NCBI GenBank assembly: GCA_031772625.1 | Contig: CM062820.1 | Location: 1,075,145,369-1,075,209,368 of the forward strand | Length of the DNA: 64,000 nucleotides | Direction of reading: 5' to 3' | Origin: Pinus tabuliformis | Taxonomy: Eukaryota; Streptophyta; Pinopsida; Pinales; Pinaceae | Shown here: piece after piece, positions 1 through 11,390 of the stretch | Position numbering within the stretch: position 1 is the first letter of the stretch | Layout of the letters: the number at the start of each line of letters is the position of its first letter | Position numbers and translations under genes: made by a program | Notes under the pieces: model-generated | Told to the model about the DNA's origin: nothing | Databases searched by the model: none | What the model saw: only the letters and a program-made list of their open reading frames with translations

Positions 1-554
1 AAAATTAAAGTTACTTGTCCACTTGTTAAATCCATATTGAAATCAAAATATTTACGGTACAAAGATTAGGTAAATTCAACTTTGTTAAATTAAAGTAAAA
101 TTGTAAATATAAAGAAATTAAATATATGATAGGATTACTATTAAAAAGTTACTCATAAAATTATGAAGTCAAATATGGATATCACTATGTGGAAATAGGG
201 CAAGTAAGCTTCTATCAATCTAAAGTGGACACAGTGAATCTACAATTAATAAAAGCTTCCCACTTAAATTCATAATGTACAATAAACATATTAAGTTCCA
301 AATGAAAGTTCAAAATTCAACATGTAGAGTTTGAAATTTCACATATGCCTATGTTATATCAACAAGCTTTTCTTTTATAGTTTTATTCTCAAGTGTTTGG
401 GCTTCACATTTTCACATGTCCTGTGAATCCCATTCCAAGAACACGTACATGGATCATTTGATGAATAAATGTCTCACCATTTCAAACCGGTTGTAAAGGA
501 ACTAGAAGAAGATTATGATGCCAAATTTCTCATTTTATCCATCTTGGGAAGAGT
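1..554. other. AT-rich flank, no gene
   Basis: No coding potential is visible on either strand. Positions 161-549 are the left copy of a direct repeat that returns at 5617-6004, so most of this stretch is repeat. The rest is AT-rich and featureless to me. Confidence 0.6.
161..549 (+). repeat. Direct repeat flanking Copia 1, left copy
   Basis: About 390 bp that recurs at 5617-6004 in the same orientation with scattered substitutions and small indels. Shared landmarks in order are ATCACTATGTGGAAA, AAATTCATAATGTACA, GCCTATGTTATATCAA and TTTTATCCATCTTGG. The left copy stops where the Copia LTR starts; the right copy starts where the 3' LTR is cut off. Confidence 0.85.
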
Positions 555-798
555 TGAAATTAATGGAGAAAGTTTGTTTCATGATTTTGTGTGTGTCTTA
601 GTTTAGACTTAGTTCCTATTTTCTAGGAGATAGTTTTGATCTCCCTAAATTGAATGTAATCTTATTTATTTATGATTTTATGATCAATGGAAGAGAGCGG
701 TACTACTTGGGCAGTCTCTAGGTGTAGCTTGTCTCACCTGTGAGATGCAAGTTTCATTTGCAAGTTCCATTCTAATTTGTCTTTCCATTTTTTTATCT
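555..798 (+). repeat. 5' LTR of Copia 1
   Basis: It begins TGAAATTAATGGAGAAAG, the same words that follow the polypurine tract at 5469. It ends next to the primer-binding site at about 799-811. Compared with the 3' LTR it has an extra insertion of about 22 bp rich in TG near 580. The right boundary is approximate because no clear CA end is present. Confidence 0.75.
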
Positions 799-1452
799 TG
801 GTATCAAAACTAAGGTGAAGTTGTTGTTGGAGGTGACAGAGGACTGCAAGAGAAATTTCTCAGGGACAAGCTCAAATTGAAAATTTCATGTGAGAGGTAT
901 GTTGGCACAATTTTTTTTTGTACCATAGCACTATTTTTTCTAAACAAACCTAATCAGCATGCCCCAAACAAAGAGAGGCCACGTTGATCAGTGCTGGCAG
1001 TACATAGGGAAAGTGTGTTGATCAGTGCCATTCCCATGCTAATAGCAGAAACTTATAGGAAGTTTCTTTAGCGCGACCTGTAATAAGATGAACTGGCGCT
1101 AGTGTTTTTTGCATGTCAGAGGAAGCCCGAGACTAGACGTACTTATGTTGATGGTCGTATCGAATGTTTTTTTTGTATATTGAAGGTCATCTTTCTAGAG
1201 TTGGATTCGTAGATCTATTGTTGGAGGATCTGGAGGTGGATTCGTAGATCGGATGTTGGAGGATTTGGTGTTAGATCCGTAGATTGATTGTTGGAGGATC
1301 TGGTGTTGGATTCGTAGATTAGTTGTTGGATTACTGGATCTATAGATTGGACCAGTGGATCTATTATTGCAGTTGTGGATCTATTTATTAGACAAGCTAT
1401 TGGTGGTGCTTGTGAATTAAAAGTAGGGCAATGTTGAAATTTTTTTGTCACA

Positions 1453-3135
1453 ATGAATAATCACATTGCAGAGACATACCTTAATGAGAGCAATAAGCTC
1501 GATGGGTCAAATTACGCCAACTGGAAGTTCAAGTTGCAGACATTGCTCGAGGGTTCTAGTGCATGGACAATTGCAAACAAAGATGAAGCAAAGTTGATTG
1601 CAGCCGGTGGTGCCACAACCACATCAGTTCAAAATTGGGAAAAGAGGGAAAATAATGTGAAGGTGTTGTTGAAGATGTCGGTAAAAGACAACATAATCCC
1701 TCATATCTGAGATTGCATAACTACCAATGAGATTTGGGTGACACTCAAGGATTTGTATGAAATGAAAAATATAAATCGTGTGTTGTTTTTGAAGAGTCAG
1801 ATTCTCTCCATTAGAATGGAAGAGAATGAATTCATTGTTGCATTCATCACACAGATTAAAGAACTGAGAGACAAGTTAGGCGACATAAGGGAGAAAGTAT
1901 CCAACACTGATCTCATCACAATTACCTTAAATGGCATGACAGAGTATTATCAAATGTTCATTACAAGGCTTGTAGCAAGGGAGAAAGCTCCTACCTTTGA
2001 AGAGTTGACAAGGATTTTGATGTAGGAAGAAGAGAGACGTAAGAATCTAAAGCCTCAGAATGGAGATATGTGATTGGTGGCAAAGAAAAATTTCTTCAAA
2101 GGGAAACCAGGAGGAGGACATAAAAGAAGTGGTCCATCTCAGAAAAATCCATTTCAAGGTATGTCATCCGCTAAAAATGATTTAGGAATTAAGTGTTTTT
2201 ACTGTGGCATAACTGGTCATATTGCTAGATACTTTTATAAAAATAAGAATGATGAAAACATACATAGTCACAAGAGGCATAAAGGGAATTTTGTTGGCAA
2301 AGATCTGAATCATGATCTTAAATTATTTGTGTCTGATGCTGCTCTTTTTGCTGAGACTGATGAGGCTGGAACTTGGTTTGTGGATTCTAGAGTATCCACT
2401 CATATCACATATAATAAACATTGGTATGAAAATTTTAAGGAGACCAACAATGGTGCTAACATCTACCTCGGAGATGACAAAGCATATCATATTAAAGGAT
2501 ATGGAGATATCCCTATGATACTACCTAGTGGTAATATCAGGCGCATCCAGAATGTCATGTATGTGCCTCGTATTAAAAATATTTTGATGTCTGTCTCCAT
2601 GATTACAAATCAAAATTTAAAGGTAGAATTTTTGAAAACTTACTGTGTTGTAAAGGATTTGTTGGATCATCAGAAGTCGGTTGCATCAGGAGTAAGAGTT
2701 GGAGGCCTATATAAGTTGAATGTTACATGAATTCCACATCACGCTTTAACTTCAATGACTATGACAACAAAGAATCTTTGGCATCAAAGGTTTCTTCACA
2801 TCAACCTTCATGACTTATTGTTGCTACAGAAACAAGGTATGGTTGATGGACTTCCTATTTTAAGAAATGAACATATTGATTATTAAGGTTGTGCACATGG
2901 AAAAATGCACAGGGATGAATTTCCCTCTAGCTTAAATAGGAGAAAGAAAGATATACTTGAACTTGTGCATACTGATATTTGTGGACCTATGCAGACAAGG
3001 TCCTTAGGTGGAGCTTACTATTTCTTGTTATTTATTGATGACTGCACAAGGTATACTTTCTTAGAAGGAAAAGTGATGCTTTCGAGTACTTTAAAGAATT
3101 TAGAAATATGGTTGAAAAGAAGACAGGGAAGGTAA
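1453..3135 (+). pseudogene. Copia 1 gag, protease and N-terminal integrase
   Basis: One reading frame from MNNHIAETYL to the first third of integrase, broken by stops near 1708, 2023, 2071, 2728 and 2883. Gag shows the N-terminal LDGSNYANWK signature of Copia gag. A CCHC knuckle at about 2200-2250 (CFYCGITGHIARYF) has its last cysteine replaced by tyrosine. The protease active site, normally DSGAS, reads DSRVS, so the catalytic motif is damaged. The pre-integrase helix (LWHQRF) and the first integrase aspartate (HTDICGPM) follow. A frameshift near 3108-3135 moves the rest of pol to another frame. Known Copia proteins make one polyprotein that packages and copies the element RNA; this copy cannot. 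Confidence 0.9.
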
Positions 3136-5471
3136 TTAAAATCCTCTGCTTAGATCAAGGGGGAGAATACAAGCTTGGAAACTTCATCAAATATTGCAGA
3201 GATCATGGAATAGCACAACAGTTTATAGTACCCCACACTCCACAAGATAATGGGATTGCAGAAAGAAAGAAAAGAACTCTAGTAGAGTGTGCACGTAGCA
3301 TGATTAAAGATAAGAACCTATCCAATGGTTTTTGGGCAAAAGCAATTAGTACTGCAGATTACTTAAAGAAAATAAGTCCAACTAGGTGTCTTGATATCAA
3401 GACTCCATTTGAGGCTTTGTATGGTTTTAAACCTGCAGTCCATCACTTGAGAGTATTTGGTTCTAGAGATTTTGCACACATTCCTAAGGAAAATATGAAG
3501 AAATTGGATGCTAAAGCTATAAAATGCATATTTGTAGGGTATTTTTGTAATTTCAAAGCATATAATATGTTTAATGCATCTACTCACAAGGTATTTGCGA
3601 GTAGAGATGTTATCTTCCATCAACATGTTGATCAAGGGAATAAGGATAGAAGTTATGGGGAGTGGAACATGCCTTTAGTGATTGATGACAACAATGACGA
3701 AGCCAAAGACAGTCATTTACAACATCAACAAGAGCAGAAAGAGGAATCTAGTGATGTGGATACATTCAACAGTCAAAGTCCATTCATAGGTGAACAAGAA
3801 ATCACAGAGGACATAATTGAGCCAACTCCACTACCAAGGAGATTAGGACGAGAGACTCACTTACCTACAAGGTACAAAGATTATGCTCTTATGACTAGTG
3901 TTTTAAATGTTGTTGAGCCCATGAATTATAATGAAGCAAATCAGTATGATGAATGGAGGTGAGCTATGGAAGAAGAGTATGAGTCCATAATTAAAAATAA
4001 AACATGGGAATTAGTTGAACTACCAAAAGGAAAAGAGCCCATAGGTTGTAAATGGCTATATAAACCTAAGTTCAATGTAGATGATAGTGTAGAAAAATAT
4101 AACGCTAGATTGGTGGCTAAAGGGTACTCACAAAAAGAAGGAATTGATTATGAGGATACTTTTGCTCCTGTAGCTAAGTTAAATACTATTAACATGTTAA
4201 TAGCTCTAGCTACAAAGTAGAATTGGAGTTTACACGAGCGAGATGTAAAATTTTCTTTTCTAAATGGAGCTTTGAAGGAAGAAGTATATTTAACACAACC
4301 TGAAGTGTTCATTAAAAGGGGCAGGAACACTTGGTATATAAATTAAAACAATGCATTGTATGGGGTGTAATAGGCTCCCAGATCCTCGTATGAGAAAATA
4401 GATCCTTTCTTCTTATAACATGGTTATAAGAGAAGTAAAAATGCTCAACATATGTATACCATATTTGATTCAAAGGGGTAGATTGTGTTGATTTCCTTAT
4501 ATGTTGATGATTTAATTGTTACTGGAAATTCTAATGAATTGGTTGAAGAAATTAAAGTGAAGATGTCATAGGTACTTGAAACGAAGGACCTTGGAGAACT
4601 GCATTATTGTTTGGGTCTTGAAGTCTGAAGGGATACTGGATAGAATTTTGTTACTCAAGGAAAGTATGTCACGAAATTGTTGAAGAAATTCATAATGGAT
4701 CAGTGTAAAGCTGCTTCAGTACCTATACAAAAAAATGTTAAATTTCAAAGTGATGATGGTTCTAAAGAGGTGGATGCTACATTGTACAGACAACTAATTG
4801 GAAGTTTGATCTATTTGACTACAATCAGACGTGACTTAGCATATTTAGTTAGTGTGTTGAGTGAGTTTATGACAAAACGTCTTGAAAATAATTGGATGGA
4901 AGCAAAAGGTGTCCTAAGGTATCTTCAAGGAACCATAAATTTTGGCATTAAATATACTGATTCTTTTGATGTTAAATTGATAGGCTATTCAGATCCAAAT
5001 TGGGCTGGAAATCTAGATGATATAAGATCTATAACTGGGTATGCTTTCAATATTGGGTCTGGGGTCATTTCTTGGAGCAGTAAAAAGTAGAGTACTGTAT
5101 CTTTATCAGCAACAGAAGCAGAGTATTAAGCTATATGTACTGTAGCCACTTGTGAAGCTATTTGGTTGAGAAGACTTCTTTATGATGCAAGAGAAGAACA
5201 AAAGGATGCTATGGTGATTTAATGCGACAACCAAAGTTCAATATAGCTCGCAAATAATCCCGTTTGTCATAAAAACACAAAACATATAGATACTCAATTC
5301 CATTTTGTTAGATAAAAGGTTAAGTACAAAGGCATTTTTCTTGGATATTGTAACACTTGTGAAAATATAGGTGATATCCTCACCAAGCCTCATGGGAAGA
5401 TCAAATTTGAATTGTTTAGGGAGATGTTAAGTGTGCAAGTGAATCCATTCTCCATTAAGGGGGAGAGTTGA
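3108..5471 (+). pseudogene. Copia 1 integrase, reverse transcriptase, RNase H
   Basis: Continues the polyprotein in the next frame. Integrase shows CLDQGGEY and NGIAERKKRT, so the second aspartate and the glutamate of the DDE triad remain. Reverse transcriptase begins near 3966 ([16 protein letters not shown]), keeps the box [14 protein letters not shown] in near-normal form, and keeps the catalytic YVDD near 4501-4512. RNase H is recognisable to the LTKPHGK motif near 5390. Stops at about 3960, 4218, 4344, 4620 and 5087, plus several after 5100, make it non-functional. The final stop falls just inside the 3' LTR at 5469-5471. Confidence 0.9.
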
Positions 5472-5609
5472 AATTAATGGAGAAAGTTTGTTTTAGTTTA
5501 GACTGAGTTCTTATTTTCTATGAGATAGTTTAGATCTCTCTAAATTGAATGTAATCTTATTTATTTCTGATTTTATGATCAATGGAAGAGAGCGGTACTG
5601 CTTGGGCAG
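5469..5609 (+). repeat. 3' LTR of Copia 1, truncated
   Basis: Matches the first part of the 5' LTR through GCGGTACTGCTTGGGCAG and then stops. The following bases belong to the right copy of the flanking direct repeat. About 100 bp of LTR present at 700-798 are missing here. Confidence 0.8.
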
Positions 5610-5616
5610 AGTTTGA

Positions 5617-6004
5617 AACACGACAAATATGAATATCACTATGTGGAAACACGACAAGCAAGTTTATATCGATCTGAAGTGGACACACTAAATCTACAAT
5701 TAATAAAATCTTCCAACTTAAATTCATAATGTACACTAAACAAATTAAGTTCCAAATCAAAGTTCAAAATTCAGCGTGGAGAGTTTCAAATTTCACATAT
5801 GCCTATGTTATATCAATGAGGTTCTCTTTTATAGTTTTATTCTAGCGTATTTGGGCTTCACATTTTCACATGTCATGTGAATCCCATTCCAATAACATGC
5901 ACATGGTTCATTTGATGAATAAGTGTATCACCATTTCAAACTAGTTGTAAAGGAACTACCAAGAAGATTATGATACCAAATATCTGGTTTTATCCATCTT
6001 GGAA
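5617..6004 (+). repeat. Direct repeat flanking Copia 1, right copy
   Basis: Same sequence and orientation as 161-549. It continues past the shared end (CATCTTGG) into unrelated DNA, whereas the left copy runs into the Copia LTR. Confidence 0.85.
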
Positions 6005-6843
6005 AGTGTGCTTAAATAAGAAGAGTACTCTAGTCAAAGACTTCGATGAGCACCAGATCCTTAATATCTACTTTTTAATGTTTAGTTCTCAGCCACATGT
6101 CAATTATATAAAAATCCTTTGCATTATAAAACTTTAAGATATATGATATATCGCTCAAACTATACGATGTCAAAGATGGATATCACTGTACAGGGCATGG
6201 ATGATTCTATGGAGTTGATGTGTACAATCTTCAATGTATATACATCATGCATGCAATAGAGTAATCAATGATGATAATGAAATAACCAGGAAGACATTTC
6301 AAATTTGAGATAGAAAACCTCATCAAACATGTAGCATCATATCCCCTGGCCTGCATGGAAATGAGATAGGCAATACAAGCTCATAGATTATATAATGAAA
6401 CAAAATGGAGGGATATATTGTCTCAAGTAGCAAAAGCAAAACCAAAATAACTATATTGAATATTCCACATGGGGTTGGGAGGAAACTAACGATATTCACC
6501 AAACATAGCAGCAAGAAAAAATACAAGTAAATGCCATTAATTGGGGTCAACTAGTTTCTATTCCTTGCAGGCAATAGCCACACGAGAATTGTTACTGTCG
6601 ATCAAGGTTTTCAATTGGAAAACTTAAAAATGAAAAATATATTTACCTTGGTCATAAACAATAGAACTTGAGCCTTAATCCTTGCACACATCACAATGTC
6701 AATGCTTGAGCCTTGAACAACATCACTTACTGCTCACCCAAGATAGAGGAAACGTCCCTTAGTGCTCACTGGCTCACCCACAATAGCGGCAACATCCTTG
6801 AGTTCTTGAACATAAACTCAGAAATAGCAGCAATGTCCAAAAG
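6005..6843. other. Non-coding DNA left of the LTR nest
   Basis: No gene is supported. Short open frames lack any family signature. A short echo of the flanking repeat (GATGGATATCACT) occurs near 6177. The last five bases, AAAAG at 6839-6843, are the left target duplication of the level 1 element. Confidence 0.5.
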
Positions 6844-6926
6844 TGTTAAACATATACATGGCAGAAACAGAAGATGAATAATAGGCATGAGAGAGTATCT
6901 ATTATTAACAAATGATATACATTTAT
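6844..6926 (-). repeat. Level 1 left (3') LTR, first part
   Basis: Nearly identical to 31303-31385. It is cut at the level 2 insertion after the target site TTTAT (6922-6926), and the remainder of this LTR lies at 27463-27568. Confidence 0.9.
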
Positions 6927-8914
6927 TGATCCAAAATGGATCTAGAATAGACTTCTAATTCTAAAGTGTTCCTCAAAGAGGAAAATGAAAGTCTATGGCT
7001 GCTCCTGGAAATAGTCCCATTGCGTAGATATTTTCACTCTGAATCTACTGCAATTTGAATGGGCTAAAATGGACTTCGGACGAAGAAGTTATCGCAGAAA
7101 GAAGGTTGCCTTTGTCCTTTGAAAAGGAGGCATTTCTTCTAAAAATGGGATAAAAGGCTCCTTTAGGAAATCACATCTCAAATTTGAAAAAGGGCAGACA
7201 TAGACCTAAGGCTGGATGGACCCCTGATCAGCGATCTCCGACTTATCACATCGGAGGTAGGCTGCATGTGATATCGGGACCCTAGGCGGAGCCGATTGTG
7301 ATATGAGATGATCAGTGTTGGCGATTGATGATCAGAGGAGATAGTGCTAAGGGCCATGCGACGTGTGATTAGTGATTATGATGAGAAATCACGATTGATC
7401 AGCCAATTGGCAGATCGGCGATCGACATAGTCAAAGGGAAGACCCCCGCGGCCGTTGTGACAGTGATATTGCGATATGCGGAAATAGTGATGGGGCCGAT
7501 AATGATATGCTGATATCGATGATCAGCGATCGACGATCGAATTACACAAATATAAAGGGCCGTTAACATAGCACAATTGTGACTAGAGATCAGGGTGCAG
7601 ACCCGATAGAGTTTGTGGATGCGATTTGATAAGTCTTGAAATCAAAATTTTCAGATTTTCTGTGTATTGTCCAAGTATTGGGTTTTTTGGCCCATTGCCA
7701 TGCGATAGCGATATGCGATAAAGCACGGACCTGAAAGGGATTATAGATGTGACTATATATCAGTTGAAGTCTAGATTTCACGCCCAATAGTGTATTTTCG
7801 GTATATCTCTTTGTATTGGGATTTCATTCCATTTTCGGCTTTTCGCATGAAGGAAGGCCCCGATTCCTTTGTAAGTGCCCCTGATCATTGTGCCATGTTG
7901 CAAGTGAGAGTTTTGTAACAATGATGTGTTTGTAATGCGCAGAGTAGAGCCACAGAGCTAGAAGCGAGAGGGCGAGTCGAAGAAACAAAGGAATGATCAC
8001 GCACAGAGAAATGGACAGGAAGTCGTAGAGTCGGAAGGAGGCCTCACAAAAGCTAGAGAGCATGATTGAGAGGCAATGCAGAGATTGCTGAAGGTCACTG
8101 GAAGGTTGCTAAGGGGCACTTGGAGGTTGAGTGAACCATTGATGCACGTAGAGGCAGTGAGAAGCTCATGAGAGCCAGATCCAGAGCTAGAGAGCCAGAG
8201 CCAGAGCCAAGAGCCAGAGCCAAAGCGAGAGCCAGAGCCAAAGCCAAAGCCAAAGAGCTCACAACAAACTTCTAAGAGCCATGGAGCCGTAGTGAAGCTA
8301 TAGAACAGTAAAGAGATCCGATGATCCAGCTGTTGCTGGTGTCCAGAGTGTGCTGAAGATAGAAGAAGGCATTCCATAGATAGTTAAGAGGATTCTGAGG
8401 GAGTTGGTGCAAGCTAGAGTAAGATCGGTCAGAGCACTGATTGAAGGAGTCAAGTCCAGAGAATCCTAGATCTGTCTACAAAGTGAGGACAACCAGTGGG
8501 ATAAGATGGTATTCTAAACCCATGGGTTCAGTTGTAAACCAATGGAGTTGAGCATGGAGCTTGTAAAAGAATTTATGCCATAATCCTAGAGAGCCTAGTT
8601 GAGTTGACTAGAGCTCAAGGAGACGTAGCCCAAGATATCAGGGTGAATTCCATATTAAATTGTTGTTATGTGTGATTGCTTATTACTGCATTGTATTTGC
8701 TGCCTTATTGCTATTATATGTTTTTACACCAGTTTAAGCAAATCAACTTAAAGCACATAAACAGTTTGGAACAAACACAAGCATACACCTATTTTCAAGC
8801 ACTTTTTAATTCCGCAATTGGTTAATCATAAGGTCTTGGAAATGTTTAAGCTTTGGAAGTGGGAGAGATTCTTGTAAGCTTGACAAGAAGACTTTAGTGC
8901 CCCATTTTCAGATC
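6927..8914 (+). repeat. 5' LTR of level 2 element
   Basis: 1988 bp from TGATCCAAAATGG to TTTTCAGATCA, matched piecewise by 11391-12817, 19544-19607 and 26991-27462. It contains GATC-rich palindromic stretches at about 7210-7560 and the GAGCCA hexamer tract at about 8160-8265. Open frames on its minus strand are repeat artefacts. Confidence 0.92.
8160..8265 (+). repeat. GAGCCA hexamer tract in LTR
   Basis: Imperfect tandem GAGCCA / AAGCCA units. The same tract recurs in the 3' LTR at about 12610-12705 with a different unit count, so it changes length between the two LTRs. Confidence 0.85.
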
Positions 8915-8916
8915 AG

Positions 8917-8929
8917 GTGGTATCAGAGC
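8917..8929 (+). promoter_or_regulatory. Primer-binding site of level 2 element
   Basis: TGGTATCAGAGCC two bases after the 5' LTR end matches the 3' end complement of initiator methionine tRNA, the usual plant LTR-element primer. Confidence 0.9.
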
Positions 8930-9291
8930 CTAAGATTGATTAACCCCACCTTCACGAAGGTGATATCAAAGTTGGTTATACCCAAGCAAGTAGTATCAGA
9001 TTAGAATGCTTGATTGACAGAGCAAATATTTCTTGTATGAAAGGTGTTTAAACAGTCAGAGGTTGATTGTATGCTTGTTTGCATACTGACTATTGTTTGA
9101 GTTTGCAGAGGTGACGGGAAAGCTATTGATAGCTCAGTCCAGGAGAGGACAAGAAGGAAGAAGGGCTAAAGACACTCTTCTTATCCCAAAGGACCTCAAG
9201 GCAATCCTTGAAGCACAAGAGGTTTGTTGCAAAAGGTTGCTGAATAAGATCTTTATTAATCTTGTTTGAAGTTCTTTTGTTCATTGGCACA

Positions 9292-10474
9292 ATGACTACT
9301 TCTACAAGTGAGTCCTCGAATTTTTCTTTCTTCACAAGAGTCTTTGATGAAGACATGAAGCAAGACTTGTCCACCATTATAGATATGGTGAGAGAAATGT
9401 ATGAGGATGGAAGGAAGAGAAGCATACTTAGAGAGCAGTTGAATTCCGTGGAGGAAGAGAAGCAGTTGCTTTTTGATAAATTGCAGGAAATGGAGAGGCA
9501 ACTTCATATTGCAAATATAAACCTGAAAAGGATGCATGCGTTGGAGACACAACTCTTTGTTGCCAAGGAAGCCTTGGTCAAGTATTAGCTTGAAGAAGAG
9601 GTAAATAACTCCAGTTTGTCTTTGATTTCCTCTAAGAATGCTTATATTGGTTCTTTTGAAAAACATACCAGAGGCATAGGTTCCAAGTTAATGTCCAAGA
9701 TGGGCTATGAAGGAAAAGGCTTGGGCAAACATGCACAAGGTATTGCTGAGTTCCAAAGCTGCCATGAAGGCCATTGAAACAGTTCCAAGGAGTTTCATTT
9801 CAGGTCTTCTACCTCAAGAGTGTGAAGATTGTATTCGTGGAGAATGCAATAGCATGAAACATTATTTTCAAGATGCAAGTGTTCATAAGCATGCACTTGA
9901 ACCAGAGAGTTGTGGAAACTCTGAAAGCCTTGAAGAGATTGATGGTGTTCCGAAGAGAGACACTTCTTCATTCAATTCACCTCCTCATGAAGGCAATAAA
10001 GGTGAAAGAGAAAGGTATAAATCTGCTTCTAACCATATTCCTTTTGATTATGTTCAAAATGATAAATTTCCATATAAGTATGGGAAAAGAATTGCATGTT
10101 CCTTTTGTGGTTTGGATAACCATAATGTTTCTAGATGTTGGAAGAGAATGGCCACATACAAGAAAATTTTGAAGGAAAGGAAGCAAGAAGCCAAAGATCC
10201 ATTGGACAAGGCAAATCATGCTGTCAAGAGGATGCACATGTGTTGCACTTACTGCCATAAGCAAGGACATCTTGCTGAAAAGTGTTGGACTCTAAATCCA
10301 ACAATGCTTCCACGAAACTTGAAGAAGGTGGAAAGGGGAAATGGCATAAATGGAAAGGAAGTTTCCATGAATGATGTGTTTCAATATGATTCACATGTTG
10401 ATGCTGATGTGCGGACAAAGGTAGCACCTTTGAAATGGATTGGTAAGAAATGGTTAGAGTTCTTATCCAATTAA
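9292..10474 (+). pseudogene. Gag-like protein: coiled coil, G-patch, two CCHC knuckles
   Basis: Starts at ATG 9292 (MTTSTSESSNF). The first part (9292-9588) is a strongly charged helix (SILREQLNSVEEEKQLLFDK), likely a coiled coil. After a stop at 9586-9588 the same frame encodes a G-patch at about 9667-9760, with core [19 protein letters not shown] frameshift near 9770 then moves the frame. The second part (to 10474) carries two CCHC knuckles, CSFCGLDNHNVSRCW near 10100 and CTYCHKQGHLAEKCW near 10245, and ends with a basic tail. Gag proteins bind and package RNA through such knuckles. G-patch domains bind RNA or helicases and are known in betaretroviruses and, from memory, in some plant gypsy elements. 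No protease or polymerase follows. One stop and one frameshift separate the pieces, so this copy is probably inactive. Confidence 0.8.
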
Positions 10475-11390
10475 TATTGCATGTCTTTTGATTTGATGCA
10501 TCTATTTTCATTTCTTTTTTAATGGGATGCAAGTTGTAGGATTTTACCAAGAAGGTGAATGGAAAAGTTGAGTAGGAGACTCACTTTATTGCTGCAACAT
10601 TATATTTCATTTCAGCTTCGAAAGTACAGTGTGCTCAACCAAAATTTGAAAGACGAAATGCATGCATAAGCTTGATATGCATGAACACATGGATGTTGAT
10701 GATTTTCTTGTATTTGAACATGTATGTGTAATTAACTTGAAGGGTTGATTGCTTTGACATGCATGTAATGCAATATTGACTTGAGAAAAGTTGATTTGGT
10801 CTCCAAGATGGAGATAATGATGAAGTGTTTCATCTTTTGAAAAGAATCCTTGAGATATTTTCTACATGCTTGACTTGAAGGGTCATTTGTTTTAAAGGCA
10901 TGTTTTGTGGGCTTGGTATCTAGTCCATCATTTGTATGCAGATGTAAGACATGGAGGTGTTCACAAGATGTGAGATCTATTTCTTTTGTTGAAGCAAGAG
11001 TTTTAGGCCATCCAGTAGTTGTATGTATTTCTGTTGTTGTTAATAATTGTTGTTGACAGCTTGTCAAACAGGTACAAATGAAATTTTTTTGAAGCAGGTG
11101 TAACTTCACATTTGTTTAAGCCACCTTGGATCAGTGATCAAGGAAGAGAAGTTCAAACTACCTTTTGTGACCATCTCAGTAGGAGTTCTGCATGAAGTCA
11201 AGGAGGAAAATAATTCTTCCCAAGAGGACCAACACATCTAGGAAGGAGAGTGGTCAAAGGCTTTGGTTCAGAGGCACTATGTAAGGCAAGTGTATGGAGG
11301 CTGAAAGAAGAGGGTGCTGTTACTCTCATTCATTGTTTAGATTAGTATGTTAGTCTTTTGGAGACCAAAAGTTCTTTTAGTGGGAAGGTG
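10475..11390 (+). other. 3' untranslated region of level 2 element
   Basis: About 900 bp with no supported gene. It ends in the polypurine stretch AGTGGGAAGGTG just before the 3' LTR at 11391. The long minus-strand frame in this stretch has no family signature. Confidence 0.6.

Larger units (their letters stand above)
555..5609 (+). mobile_element. Ty1/Copia element 1, decayed
   Basis: The order gag, protease, integrase, reverse transcriptase, RNase H is that of Ty1/Copia. The 5' LTR (555 to about 798) is followed by a methionine-tRNA-like primer-binding site (TGGTATCAAAAC at about 799). A polypurine tract (AAGGGGGAGAG) precedes the 3' LTR at 5469. The 3' LTR is cut off after about 140 bp. 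The reading frame has many stop codons and at least one frameshift, so the element is dead. No target duplication can be read because the 3' end is missing. Confidence 0.9.

Noticed and set aside
1215-1451. Repeated GGATCTGGTGTTGGATTCGTAGATC units as a CRISPR-like array
   Set aside because: They are short degenerate repeats in a Copia leader of a plant genome, with no regular spacers.
7997-8377. 126-codon minus-strand frame with Gly/Ser/Leu repeats
   Set aside because: It is the reverse of the GAGCCA hexamer tract in an LTR.
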